Source of the DNA: Propionibacterium australiense
GTDB taxonomy: Bacteria; Actinomycetota; Actinomycetes; Propionibacteriales; Propionibacteriaceae
Assembly: GCF_003666605.1 (NCBI RefSeq)
Contig: NZ_RCIV01000014.1
Span: forward strand, 1 to 61,543
Direction of reading: 5' to 3'
Length of the DNA: 61,543 nucleotides
A program made the position numbers and the translations under genes. Of the stretch, positions 1-8,066 are shown piece after piece (positions within the stretch are counted from its first letter, which is position 1; each line of letters starts with the position of its first letter). The notes under the pieces were generated by a model that did no database searches, was not told the DNA's origin, and saw nothing but the letters and a program-made list of their open reading frames with translations.

Positions 1-387
1 GAAAGGCTACGTCACGAACATGCCCGCCACCCGAATCTCCGCGGCAGAACTCATTGCCGACTATCACGAGCTCTGGCGAATCGAGAAATCCTTCAGGATG
101 TCGAAGAGCGACCTGAAAGCCCGCCCGATCTTCCATCACACCCGCGAGGCGATCGAAGCCCACCTCACCATCGTGATGGCCGCACTCGCCGTCTCACACC
201 GCCTGCAAACAATCACCGGGAAATCCGTCGCCAAAATCATCGAAACACTCGAGCCAATCCATGAAATGAACGTCAACATCGCTGGCCAAACCCTACCCGC
301 TCACGACCAGATCACACCCGCAGCCCAAACCATCCTCGACACCCTCGGCCTCACCTGGCCCCCACACTAAAGTGGCACGAGTCAGGT
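1..387 (+). mobile_element. IS1634-family insertion sequence, 3' end only
   Basis: This is the downstream part of an insertion sequence cut by the contig edge. It carries the last part of a transposase gene and a terminal stretch just after the stop codon, GTGGCACGAGTCAGGT at 372-387. The same terminal stretch, with one A/G difference, closes the inverted copy at the right end of the window. The exact IS boundary cannot be fixed, because the two copies agree only as far as about six bases after GAGTC. Confidence 0.8.
2..370 (+). CDS. IS1634-family transposase, C-terminal fragment
   Basis: The reading frame is open from base 2 to the TAA at 368-370, so only about the last 122 residues are present and the N-terminus lies outside the contig. 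The segment has the IS1634/IS1549-type C-terminal pattern: WRIEKSFRMSKSDLKARPI followed by an EAHL helix, where the glutamate of the DDE triad is expected. It differs from the right-hand copy at two residues (R/L in LWRIEKS and P/H in QTLPAH), so these are two distinct genomic copies. Truncation is by the contig edge, so it need not be a pseudogene. Confidence 0.85.
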   Translation, partial: KGYVTNMPATRISAAELIADYHELWRIEKSFRMSKSDLKARPIFHHTREAIEAHLTIVMAALAVSHRLQTITGKSVAKIIETLEPIHEMNVNIAGQTLPAHDQITPAAQTILDTLGLTWPPH

Positions 388-446
388 TCTATGTCGAGGA
401 CAAGGGCTTCACCCCAGCCGGCCAATAAAGGTGGCACGAGTCAGGT
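372..446. repeat. Direct repeat of the IS terminus (372-387 and 431-446)
   Basis: GTGGCACGAGTCAGGT occurs twice, 59 bp apart. Each copy follows a TAA: the transposase stop at 368-370 and another TAA at 426-428 that closes a short frame ending VEDKGFTPAGQ. This could be one IS inserted close to the end of a related IS, or a duplicated terminus. The 155 bp from 371 to the nadE stop hold no other gene. Confidence 0.6.
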
Positions 447-525
447 GACAGGGGCTCCGAGGCGATCCTGTGCCTGCCCACGCACTCCTCGAACCGGCCC
501 GCCGCCCCAGCGGGCGCGGGACGCC

Positions 526-2562
526 TCAGCCCTGCGCGGGGATGGTCTCCAAGTCGGCCAGCCAGGCCCGGGCGTTGGCGTCGGAGGGGGCGTTCCAGTC
601 GCCGCGCGGGCTGAGCGAGCCGCTGGGCAGCGCCCTCGGGCCGCTCGGGGAGGCGGTGCGCTTGAACTGCGACTGCATGAAGCGCCGGCAGAAGACACCG
701 AGCCAGTGCGTGATCTCGTCGAGCGAGTAGGCGACCCGCTCGTCCTCGGGGGTTCCCGCTGGCCAGCCGCCCGCCTCCGCGTCGCCCCAGGCGTGCTGGG
801 CGAGGAAGGCGATGCGGCTGAGGCTGAAGCCGTACCGCAGCCAGTGGTGCAGGGTGAAGTCGTGCAGCGCGTACGGGCCGATCGTGTCCTGGGTCGACTG
901 CGGCGCGGCGCCCTCGCCGGCGGGGATGAGTTCCGGGCTGATCTCGGTGTCGAGGATCGACTGGAGGACCACACCGACCTCCTCCGGGAACAGCCCCGAG
1001 GCGATGACCCAGCGGACCATGTGCTGCATGAGGGTCTTCGGCAGCCCCGCGTTCACCGCGTAGTGGCTCATCTGGTCGCCGACCCCGTAGGTGCACCAGC
1101 CGAGCGCCAGCTCCGACAGGTCCCCGGTGCCCAGCACGATGCCGCCGCGCTGATTGGCGATCCGGAACAGGTAGTCGGCCCGCAGACCGGCCTGCACGTT
1201 CTCGAAGGTGACGTCGTACTCGTCCTCCGCGTGCCCTAGGTCGCGGAGCATCTGGGTGGCCGCCGGCCGGATGTCGAGCGTCTCGAACGTGGTGCCGAGG
1301 GCCTGCGCCAGCTGCGTGGCGTTGTCCCTCGTGTGCGCGCTCGTGGCGAAGCCCGGCATCGTGACGGTGCAGATGTCGGTGCGCGGGCGCCCGGCAAGAT
1401 CCATCACCCGGGCGGCGACGAGCAGGGCCAGCGTCGAGTCCAGGCCCCCCGAGACGCCCAGGACGATCCGCGGGTCCCCGATGGCCGTCAGCCGCTGACG
1501 CAGGGCGGCCACCTGGATGGCGTAGGCCTCGGAGCAGTCCCGCGCCAGCCGCGCGGGATCGGCGGGGACGAAGGGGAAGCGCGCGACCTCGCGGGCCAGG
1601 CCGAGATCGGTGCGCGGCGGGTCGAGGACGACGTCGATGACCTCGACGCGCGCGTCCAGGCCGGCCCCGGCCAGATCGCGCGCATTGTCGTCGACCGAGC
1701 CGTTGCGCAGCCGCTCGGCCGCCAGCAGCCTCAGGTCCACGTCGGCGACCGAGGCGCGCGGGCCGTCGGCGAAGCGCTCGCCCTCGGCCAGCAGGACGCC
1801 GTTCTCGTAGATCATCGTCTGCCCGTCCCAGGCCAGATCGGTGGTGGACTCGCCGGCCCCGGCGGCGCAGTAGACGTGGGCGGCGGCCTGCCGCGCCGAG
1901 GCGGAGCGGCACATCAGGTGACGCTCGTCGGCGCTGCCGACGGTGACCGGAGAACCGGCGATGGTGACGATGACACTCGCCCCGGCCAGCGCGGCGCGCG
2001 CGCCAGGCGAGACCGGCGCCCACAGGTCCTCACCGACTTGGACGTACACGTCGAGGCCCTCGACGTCGGACGCGCGGAAGTGCAGATTGTCGCCGAACCT
2101 CACCCGGCCGAGCCGACCCAGGTCGATCTCGCCGCGCAGCCCGGCCCCCGAGGCGACGCGGCGTTTCTCGTGGGCCCCGCCATGACTCTGCGGATAGCTC
2201 TTCGGCGCCACGCCCAGCACGCGCCCACGGTGGACGACCACGGCGCAGTCGTAGAGACGGTTCCCGCGCCGCAGCGGGGCGCCGACGACGAGCAGCGGCG
2301 TCAGGGCGGCGGTGGCCTCGGCGAACCGGGCGAGGGCCGCCAGCGTCGCGTCGAGCAGCCGCTGGTTGAGCAGCAGGTCGTCGATGGCGCAGCCGGTGAG
2401 GCTCAGCTCTGGGAAGGCGACGACGGCGGCGCCCCGGCCGGCCATGCGGTGGGCCTGCTCGGCCAGGCGGTCGGCGTTCGTGGCGGGGTCGGCGATGGCG
2501 ACGACGTCGGTGCATGCCGCGATCCGCGCGAAGCCCTGGTCGTAGAGCGAGGTGAAGTTCAT
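526..2562 (-). CDS. nadE: Glutamine-dependent NAD+ synthetase (catalytic Cys replaced by Gly)
   Basis: A 678-residue, two-domain NAD+ synthetase that amidates deamido-NAD+ in the cytoplasm. The N-terminal nitrilase-like glutaminase domain has Glu52 (FPELSLTG) and Lys121 (PKSYPQ) at the same positions as the Mycobacterium tuberculosis enzyme. The nucleophile position reads QVGEDLW: Gly177 (codon GGT at 2034-2032) replaces the expected Cys (TGT), a single-base difference. The C-terminal synthetase domain has the PP-loop SGGLDST and the typical DLSELALGW segment. The length is normal for the family. AGGAGG lies 4-9 bases before the ATG. Without the Cys, glutamine hydrolysis should be lost and free ammonia would be needed, unless this base is a sequencing error. 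Confidence 0.93.
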   Translation of the reverse strand: MNFTSLYDQGFARIAACTDVVAIADPATNADRLAEQAHRMAGRGAAVVAFPELSLTGCAIDDLLLNQRLLDATLAALARFAEATAALTPLLVVGAPLRRGNRLYDCAVVVHRGRVLGVAPKSYPQSHGGAHEKRRVASGAGLRGEIDLGRLGRVRFGDNLHFRASDVEGLDVYVQVGEDLWAPVSPGARAALAGASVIVTIAGSPVTVGSADERHLMCRSASARQAAAHVYCAAGAGESTTDLAWDGQTMIYENGVLLAEGERFADGPRASVADVDLRLLAAERLRNGSVDDNARDLAGAGLDARVEVIDVVLDPPRTDLGLAREVARFPFVPADPARLARDCSEAYAIQVAALRQRLTAIGDPRIVLGVSGGLDSTLALLVAARVMDLAGRPRTDICTVTMPGFATSAHTRDNATQLAQALGTTFETLDIRPAATQMLRDLGHAEDEYDVTFENVQAGLRADYLFRIANQRGGIVLGTGDLSELALGWCTYGVGDQMSHYAVNAGLPKTLMQHMVRWVIASGLFPEEVGVVLQSILDTEISPELIPAGEGAAPQSTQDTIGPYALHDFTLHHWLRYGFSLSRIAFLAQHAWGDAEAGGWPAGTPEDERVAYSLDEITHWLGVFCRRFMQSQFKRTASPSGPRALPSGSLSPRGDWNAPSDANARAWLADLETIPAQG

Positions 2563-3037
2563 GGTCCTCCTGTCGTTCGGCCTTCGTGCACCCCATTGTC
2601 GTCCTCCCGGACGCCGCGCCGGGCGAGGGTCACTCTGTGTTCACGGTGCCCGGTCCGGCCCGCGGGAGGTGTCCAACACGCAGTTGAGCGCGAGTGCCGA
2701 GCGTCAGCGGCCCCACGCGCCTCGGCGGCCTTGCGGCCTCGGAATACTTGGGCAGGGCCGGCGTGGAAACCGAACCGGCGCCGCAGGCTCATACACAACT
2801 GACCGGCACCCATCACGAGCGTGTCGCCGGGGCGCCGGCGGCCCAGGTAGGCAGCCCACTGCCCCGGCCCGGCAGGTATGAACGGCCCACGGCAGGCTGG
2901 TCGGGCGGCCGAAGAACACTGCCCCGGCCCGGCAGGCACGGACGGGTACGCCCTGCCTGGGGCCGCTGTCAGGCCGCTGTCGCGTCGCTGCGGGGGTCGG
3001 CTTCGGGCGACTCGCCCTCAGCGGTGAGGGCTGAGAT
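2563..3037. repeat. Intergenic region with a 60-bp-period repeat
   Basis: No convincing gene is seen in these 475 bp. CACTGCCCCGGCCCGGCAGG occurs at 2857-2876 and again exactly 60 bp later at 2917-2936. GAACGGCCCAC at 2880-2890 is the reverse complement of a motif repeated, also at 60-bp spacing, in the intergenic region near 11.98-12.05 kb. This suggests a dispersed GC-rich intergenic repeat family. Confidence 0.55.
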
Positions 3038-3718
3038 TCAGCAGGGCGGCAGCACCCCTGGACTTCCCGATTGTCCGCGCAGGCGCGCAGCCCACTGCGT
3101 GCAGCGCTCCTTGACGCCGTTCAGTTGCTCTGCGCCGACGTCGTAGCGTTCGACGTCGCGTGGCGTCACTCGGCGCACGGCCTCCAACTGCTGCGCGAAC
3201 ATGGTCACCTCGAACCCTGCGTCACGCTCGGCCGCTGCGCTCACCAGTTCCTCATCAGTGAACCGGCCCCATCGGCGGATGGCATCAACGTCGAGGTAGT
3301 CGCGCGGCTCAGCGCGTGAGTAGAGTGCGGCGATCTTGTTGCCGACCGCATCCTCCACGCTCAGCACAGGACCGACGTCGAGCCCCACGGGGTCGTTCTC
3401 CCGCCAGTCCACCCCCATGTCGACGCCGAGCCGCAGCCCATCGGCGGTGCTGACGTGCAACCGCGCGAACTGCGCGACTCGGCGGGCCTCCTCGACCTCG
3501 TACCCACTCTCCCGCAGGGCCGCGACGACACGATCAACAGCCCGGGCGAACTCGTCGATGTCCTGCGCCATGGTGAACAGGTCGATGTCCTCGGTCGGTC
3601 GATCGGTCACACCGTGCTCGCGGATCGCGCCAGAACCCGCCAATGCGAAACCGGACTCGGCGGCCCTGGCCAGGGCGATGCGGGTCACCTCACGTTGCAT
3701 CTCGGACCGGGCGCTCAC
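3038..3718 (-). CDS. AbiEii/AbiGii-type nucleotidyltransferase, candidate toxin
   Basis: A 226-residue protein with the nucleotidyltransferase core GSGAIREHGVTDRPTEDIDL (Gly-Ser, then the Asp-x-Asp metal-binding pair) and the later block GNKIAALYSRAEPRDYLD typical of the AbiEii/AbiGii family. Known members act as toxins by transferring nucleotides in phage-defence or toxin-antitoxin pairs. The GTG start chosen overlaps the upstream stop in a GTGA arrangement, implying translational coupling; longer open sequence upstream lies inside the neighbour gene. The partner at 3715-4119 is the natural antitoxin candidate. The toxin role is inferred from family and pairing only. Confidence 0.75.
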   Translation of the reverse strand: MSARSEMQREVTRIALARAAESGFALAGSGAIREHGVTDRPTEDIDLFTMAQDIDEFARAVDRVVAALRESGYEVEEARRVAQFARLHVSTADGLRLGVDMGVDWRENDPVGLDVGPVLSVEDAVGNKIAALYSRAEPRDYLDVDAIRRWGRFTDEELVSAAAERDAGFEVTMFAQQLEAVRRVTPRDVERYDVGAEQLNGVKERCTQWAARLRGQSGSPGVLPPC

Positions 3719-4119
3719 GGATTCACCACATCGCGCAGCTCGGGGAAACGGGCTTCCCACAGCGCGCGAGCCCGCCGCGGCAGCAACAATTCCGGCCAAA
3801 CGGCCACCAGCCGATCACGATTGAGGATCGCCACCTGATCGGCCACAGTCCCCTCGGCCACCACTGCTCGATAAGCCAGACTGACGCCGCCATCCTCATC
3901 AAGGTCGACTCGGCCGCCTCCCGGCGCCCACAGCACGGTGTGGGGCAACTCGACAACACCGCCCGCCGGCCCCTTCAAATCGTCCAGGCTCTCAGGAACT
4001 GCATAGGGCTTCACGTCACGAAGGAACACTCGGTGCTCGGCCGGTACGGCAGGCGCGGCGGAGTGGGAGCGCCGGAAACCCTCCTCAGCGGCGGTCACGC
4101 CGCGAACCCCGTCGGTCAT
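3715..4119 (-). CDS. Hypothetical partner of the AbiEii-like protein
   Basis: A 134-residue protein of no family I recognise. It is rich in Arg, Val and Leu, with a mid-region HTVLWAPGGGRVDLDEDGG and a C-terminal helix ELLLPRRARALWEARFPEL. I see no clear winged helix of AbiEi type. It lies directly upstream of the nucleotidyltransferase and shares a four-base stop/start overlap with it, so the two are made together. Such two-gene units usually pair a regulator or antitoxin with the AbiEii-like enzyme, but that role is inferred from position alone. Confidence 0.6.
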   Translation of the reverse strand: MTDGVRGVTAAEEGFRRSHSAAPAVPAEHRVFLRDVKPYAVPESLDDLKGPAGGVVELPHTVLWAPGGGRVDLDEDGGVSLAYRAVVAEGTVADQVAILNRDRLVAVWPELLLPRRARALWEARFPELRDVVNP

Positions 4120-4319
4120 GCCTCTTCACATCCTCACGGTTCCCGGGGGCGCAGAGGCAATTTTATCGGGGCAACCGGAAACGAGCCAGGGACAGTTTCG
4201 GGGCATCGACTTTCGGTTGGTCGACGCACAACGTGGTGCGCGCTGCGCGCCTGCCGCGTCGACGCCCGCACCGGAGACGGCCCCGCGCCGGACCAGCATC
4301 TCGCAGAACGCGCTTCCCC

Positions 4320-4373
4320 TCAGCGCGCCCGTGAACCGGTTCCGTGCGGGGCGGGAAGGAGCGTGGTGGCCAT
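4320..4373 (-). CDS. Possible 17-residue peptide with a strong ribosome-binding site
   Basis: An AAGGAGAACCC-ATG arrangement starts a 17-residue frame, MATTLLPAPHGTGSRAR, ended by TGA. It lies 42 bp after the HemD-like gene on the same strand, in an otherwise gene-free 296-bp interval (4120-4415) that precedes the AbiEii pair. A leader peptide or translated remnant is possible. The only support is the ribosome-binding site. Confidence 0.25.
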   Translation of the reverse strand: MATTLLPAPHGTGSRAR

Positions 4374-4415
4374 GGGTTCTCCTTGGGTTCGTGAACCGGC
4401 TCTGGGTGGGCCGGG

Positions 4416-5585
4416 TCAGCTGGCGTCGACGAGCCGGTAGCCCTTGCGCACCACGGTCCGGATGGACGCCGGGCTGGCCAGCGCCTCGCGCAGGCGGGCG
4501 ATGGCGACCTCCGCGGCGTGCGGGTCGGTCGAGTCGCCGGGCAGCACGTGGAGGATCTGCTCGCGGCTGACGATCTGCCCCGGCCGGCTCGCCAGCAGAC
4601 GCGCCACCGCCAGGCCGCCGGGGGACAGGCCCAGCGCCCGCTGCCCGAGGGCCGCGTCGGTGGCGTGCACGCGCAGCAGCCCACCGGGGATGACGCAGGT
4701 CAGCGCCGACTCGGTGACCCGGGCCGAGATGTGCCGGACGAGCGCCCCCATGCGCCCGCGGTCGGGGTAGCCCACGTCGAAACCGGCATCCACGAGGGGT
4801 TTCGCGGCGACCCGGCCGACCGCGGCGAGGACGAGCCCGCCGGCGAGGTTCTGCTCGCGCACGTCCTCGAGGGCCCTGGCCGAGTCGAGGGCGCGCACCC
4901 AGGCGGCCGAGCCGGGCGAGGAGGTGAAGGCCACCGCGTCGAAGCGGGCCGCCCGCAACTCGTCGATCGAGTTCGTCACGGCGTCCGCGTCGGGGGCCGG
5001 ACCCCAGCGGTAGACGGTCAGCGGCGTCACCCTGGCGCCCGCCTCGCACAGCGCCTCGGACAGGCCGTCGTCTCCGGCGCCGTGGCACTGGATGACGATG
5101 TGCCTGCCCTCGACGCCGCCCTCCAGCAGGTGGTCGAGGATCTCGTACGAACTGGCCCTGGGCGAGACCCAGGCCGCCTCGGCGCCGGCCCCGCGCAGCG
5201 CCCCCAGCGCCTTGGGGCCGCGGGCGATCGTGCGGGTCGCCGTGAGCATCTCGGCCAGCGCCTCGGACAGGCCGGCCGTGTCGGCGGCGTCCAGCCAGGC
5301 GCGCAGGCCGATGCCCGTCGTCACGACGACGGCGTCGGGCGGGTAGTCGAGCAGGTCGCGGGTCCGGCCCAGCAGCCCCGCCTCGTCGATGTGGTGCTCC
5401 ACGCCCATGCTCGAGGCGATGACGGTGTGGGCGCCGCGGCGTTTGAGGGCGGCCGCGAGGTCCTCGGCGCGGCGCTGGGCGGTGATGAGGACACGGGCGC
5501 CCGCCAGCACCTCGGTGAGGGCGGCGTCGACGAACCCGTTCGTGCCCGGTCCAGGTCCGGGCTGGGAGGCGGCTGAGTTCGTCAC
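4416..5585 (-). CDS. Uroporphyrinogen-III synthase-like regulator with C-terminal winged helix (NnaR-like)
   Basis: A 389-residue fusion. Residues about 30-290 form a HemD-type uroporphyrinogen-III synthase fold (ARVLITAQRRAEDLAAALKR near the start; VAFTSSPGSAAWV later). Residues about 300-389 form an OmpR-type winged helix (LSPGGLAVARLLASRPGQIV, ending VVRKGYRLVDAS). Proteins of this architecture in Streptomyces and mycobacteria (NnaR) regulate nitrate/nitrite genes and are not thought to serve haem synthesis. The nitrate island in this window starts 12 kb away, which fits. The start is a GTG with a poor ribosome-binding site. No other haem genes are nearby. Confidence 0.8.
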   Translation of the reverse strand: MTNSAASQPGPGPGTNGFVDAALTEVLAGARVLITAQRRAEDLAAALKRRGAHTVIASSMGVEHHIDEAGLLGRTRDLLDYPPDAVVVTTGIGLRAWLDAADTAGLSEALAEMLTATRTIARGPKALGALRGAGAEAAWVSPRASSYEILDHLLEGGVEGRHIVIQCHGAGDDGLSEALCEAGARVTPLTVYRWGPAPDADAVTNSIDELRAARFDAVAFTSSPGSAAWVRALDSARALEDVREQNLAGGLVLAAVGRVAAKPLVDAGFDVGYPDRGRMGALVRHISARVTESALTCVIPGGLLRVHATDAALGQRALGLSPGGLAVARLLASRPGQIVSREQILHVLPGDSTDPHAAEVAIARLREALASPASIRTVVRKGYRLVDAS

Positions 5586-5788
5586 GGGCCAAGCCTGTCA
5601 CGGGCCGGGCGCCGAACGGGAGCATTTCGCGCCGGGGATTCACCACGGCCGGCCCCTCGCCCCGGCCGTGCCGCGCACGGCGGGGCCGTGCGGTCTCGCC
5701 GCGCGGTGGCGTACCTGCCCCGCCGGCTTGCCCCGCCGGGCGGATCGGGTGAGAGAATCCTCGGGTCCACTCACCGACAGGAGGGCCG

Positions 5789-6979
5789 ATGGACGCCGAG
5801 ACCTTCGTGCAGCGCTACCAGGTGGAGCGCCGCAACACCAATTCCCTCAAGTGGGACGCCCTGGGCCAGCGCTTCGGCAACCCCGATCTGCTGCCCATGT
5901 GGGTTGCCGACACCGAGTTCCGCGCCCCCGAGGCCGTCCTCGACGCGCTGACCGAACGCGTCGCCCACGGCGCCTTCGGCTACTCCACGGTGCCCGACTC
6001 CTACTTCGAGGCCTTCGACGCCTGGGCCGCCCCACGCCGGCAGGCCCGCGTCAGCAGGCAGTGGGTGCGTTTCAGCACCGGCGTCGTCTCAAGCTTCTAC
6101 TGGACGATCAGTGCCTTCACCGAGCCCGGCGACGCCGTCCTGCTCACCACGCCCGTCTACTACCCGATGTACAACGCCGTCCGCGACACCGGCCGCAGGC
6201 TCGTCACCAGCGAGCTCGTCCGCGACGCGAACGGCGAGTACGGCTTCGACCTCGACGACTTCGAACGTACCATCGTCGAGGCCGGCGTCCGGCAGTGGAT
6301 CGCCTGCTCCCCGCACAACCCGGTCGGCCGCGTGTGGACCGAGGCCGAGCTCGACGCGGTGCTGGGCATCTGCGCCAGGCACGGCGTCCTCGTCGTCGCC
6401 GACGAGATCCACCAGGACATCCTGCCCGGCGACCGCCCGTTCGTCGCGATGTCCGAGGTGGCCGGCGGCCGCTACCGCGACCGCGTCGTCACGCTGAGCG
6501 CCGTCTCCAAGACCTTCAACCTGGCCGGCCTCGTCCACTCGCACATCATCATCCACGACGACGCGCTGCGCGCCCGCTACGACGCCTGGGCGCGGGCCTA
6601 CGTGCAGACCGAACCGAACATCATGGGTCTCTGCGCCGCCGAGGCCGCCTGGCGAGGCGGCGCAGAGTGGCTCGACGGCCTCACCGCGCTCCTGCGCCGC
6701 AACGACGCGAGCTTCCGCGCCCGCGTCCGCGAGGTCGCCCCGACCGCGCAGATGCCCCCGCTCGAGGGCACCTATCTGCTGTGGCTCGACCTGCGCGACT
6801 ACGTCCGGCCCGACGAGATGCGGTCCTTCATGCAGGACACCTGCGGTCTCGCCATCGACTACGGCGAGTGGTTCTCCCCCCAGGCCAGGGGCTTCGTCCG
6901 GTTCAACCTGGCCACCACCCCGGCGATCCTCGACCAGGGCACCGAACGCCTGGTCAACGGACTGGCCGGCCTCGGCTGA
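5789..6979 (+). CDS. MalY/PatB-type PLP enzyme (cystathionine beta-lyase-like)
   Basis: A 396-residue fold-type I pyridoxal-phosphate enzyme of the MalY/PatB family, which usually cleaves cystathionine or other cysteine S-conjugates in the cytoplasm. Visible signatures are LPMWVADTEF near the N-terminus, SPHNPVGRVW (cofactor and carboxylate binding) near residue 174, VVADEIHQD near 203 and the PLP lysine Lys241 in AVSKTFNLAGL. AGGAGG lies just before the ATG. It converges with the lipoprotein gene, with a strong hairpin between. The substrate could be another sulfur amino acid. Confidence 0.88.
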   Translation: MDAETFVQRYQVERRNTNSLKWDALGQRFGNPDLLPMWVADTEFRAPEAVLDALTERVAHGAFGYSTVPDSYFEAFDAWAAPRRQARVSRQWVRFSTGVVSSFYWTISAFTEPGDAVLLTTPVYYPMYNAVRDTGRRLVTSELVRDANGEYGFDLDDFERTIVEAGVRQWIACSPHNPVGRVWTEAELDAVLGICARHGVLVVADEIHQDILPGDRPFVAMSEVAGGRYRDRVVTLSAVSKTFNLAGLVHSHIIIHDDALRARYDAWARAYVQTEPNIMGLCAAEAAWRGGAEWLDGLTALLRRNDASFRARVREVAPTAQMPPLEGTYLLWLDLRDYVRPDEMRSFMQDTCGLAIDYGEWFSPQARGFVRFNLATTPAILDQGTERLVNGLAGLG

Positions 6980-7015
6980 GACCGTCGCGGTCACCCGCAC
7001 GGCGAGGCACACGGG

Positions 7016-7043
7016 CCGGGCGGGGACGGTGTGCCCCGCCCGG
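7016..7043. terminator. Bidirectional hairpin terminator
   Basis: A perfect 10-bp stem, CCGGGCGGGG (7016-7025) with CCCCGCCCGG (7034-7043), around an 8-base loop. It lies between two converging genes. There is no U-tract on either side, as is common in high-GC actinobacteria. Confidence 0.7.
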
Positions 7044-7049
7044 AGCCGC

Positions 7050-7901
7050 TCAGCCTCCCGCGATGGCGACCTCGTCGGTGTACGCGCAGTACCAGGTGAG
7101 CGAATCGTCACCCCAGCGGTAGAGCACCTGGTGGTAGCCGTTGACCGTCTGGTCACGGCCGCCGCCGAGCACCACCCGGTCGACCCGGTCGAGGGCGAGC
7201 TCGGGGGCGCCCTCCTCGGGCGCCAGCTTGAGGGGCCTGGTGAGGACGTCGGTCGTCTTGCGGGAGTCGGACGCCGGTGCCAGGCACGGACTGGTCGAGG
7301 CGCGCAGCGGTGAGGTGCGGATCGGTACGCCGTTCTCCAGCGCGATCGTATTGGTGATCTTCTGGGCCGGCAGCTCGGAGCAGGGTTCGTTGTTGCGGAT
7401 CAGACGCGTCACCTTGATCTCTCCGCTGTCCGCGTCGACCTCCAGTGACTCCGTCGCATTGCCGCACGAGGCGTCGTCGGTGACCGGGTACGGCGACTGC
7501 ACCGCGGTGCCCTGCTCGGGATCCCACGTCCACACATAGGCGTAGTGCCAGTAGCCGTCGCCCTCGCCGCTCGTCAGCCAGGCGACGGCGTCCTCGTAGC
7601 CGTCGCCGTTGAGGTCGCCGTACTGCACCGGGTTGCCATCGGTGCCGTTGTCGATCCGCCACCAGGAATCCCGCTGGGAGCCGGTGGCGGCGGGTTTCAG
7701 CGTCTGCTGCGAGCGGGCGTCGTACCACTCGGCGCTGGTGAAGTCGAAGTTCTCGATGGCCTTGGTCTCGTCGGAGTTCGTCGGACTGGGGGTGCTGCTC
7801 GTCGGTCCGTAACCCGTCGGGTTGTCCGAGGGGCCCTGGGCGCAGCCTGCGGCCACCAGCGTCGCGGCGGCGACGAGCGAGGGAAGGATACGGCGGTTCA
7901 T
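7050..7901 (-). CDS. Secreted lipoprotein with an FG-GAP/VCBS-like motif
   Basis: A 283-residue protein that begins with a lipoprotein signal peptide (MNRRILPSLVAAATLVAAGC, lipobox LVAAGC) followed by a Pro/Ser/Thr-rich linker, so it should be anchored on the outer face of the membrane. The segment YGDLNGDGYEDAVAW is an Asp-rich calcium-binding turn like those of FG-GAP/VCBS repeats. Four cysteines in the mature part (DDASCGN, NEPCSE, STSPCLA, TWYCAY) could form disulfides. Function is unknown. The ATG chosen is the one immediately before the signal peptide; longer open sequence upstream is not coding-like. Confidence 0.8.
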   Translation of the reverse strand: MNRRILPSLVAAATLVAAGCAQGPSDNPTGYGPTSSTPSPTNSDETKAIENFDFTSAEWYDARSQQTLKPAATGSQRDSWWRIDNGTDGNPVQYGDLNGDGYEDAVAWLTSGEGDGYWHYAYVWTWDPEQGTAVQSPYPVTDDASCGNATESLEVDADSGEIKVTRLIRNNEPCSELPAQKITNTIALENGVPIRTSPLRASTSPCLAPASDSRKTTDVLTRPLKLAPEEGAPELALDRVDRVVLGGGRDQTVNGYHQVLYRWGDDSLTWYCAYTDEVAIAGG

Positions 7902-8066
7902 GGGACCAACACTAGGGGAGCGCACCGCAGGCGGCCGGCAGCGACGGGCCCCGGCCCTCGTGCTCCTCCGTGCCGACACGGCCCCCACTGGGGCGAATGA
8001 CGGATGGACTTGTGACCCGGCGGGGCATCTGTGGAACAATCCTGTGAGGATGACGGAGGTGACCCG

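Noticed and set aside
391-1239. Long open frame opposite nadE
   Set aside because: It is an antisense shadow caused by high GC at third positions; it has no ribosome-binding site and no recognisable domain, whereas nadE on the other strand is certain.
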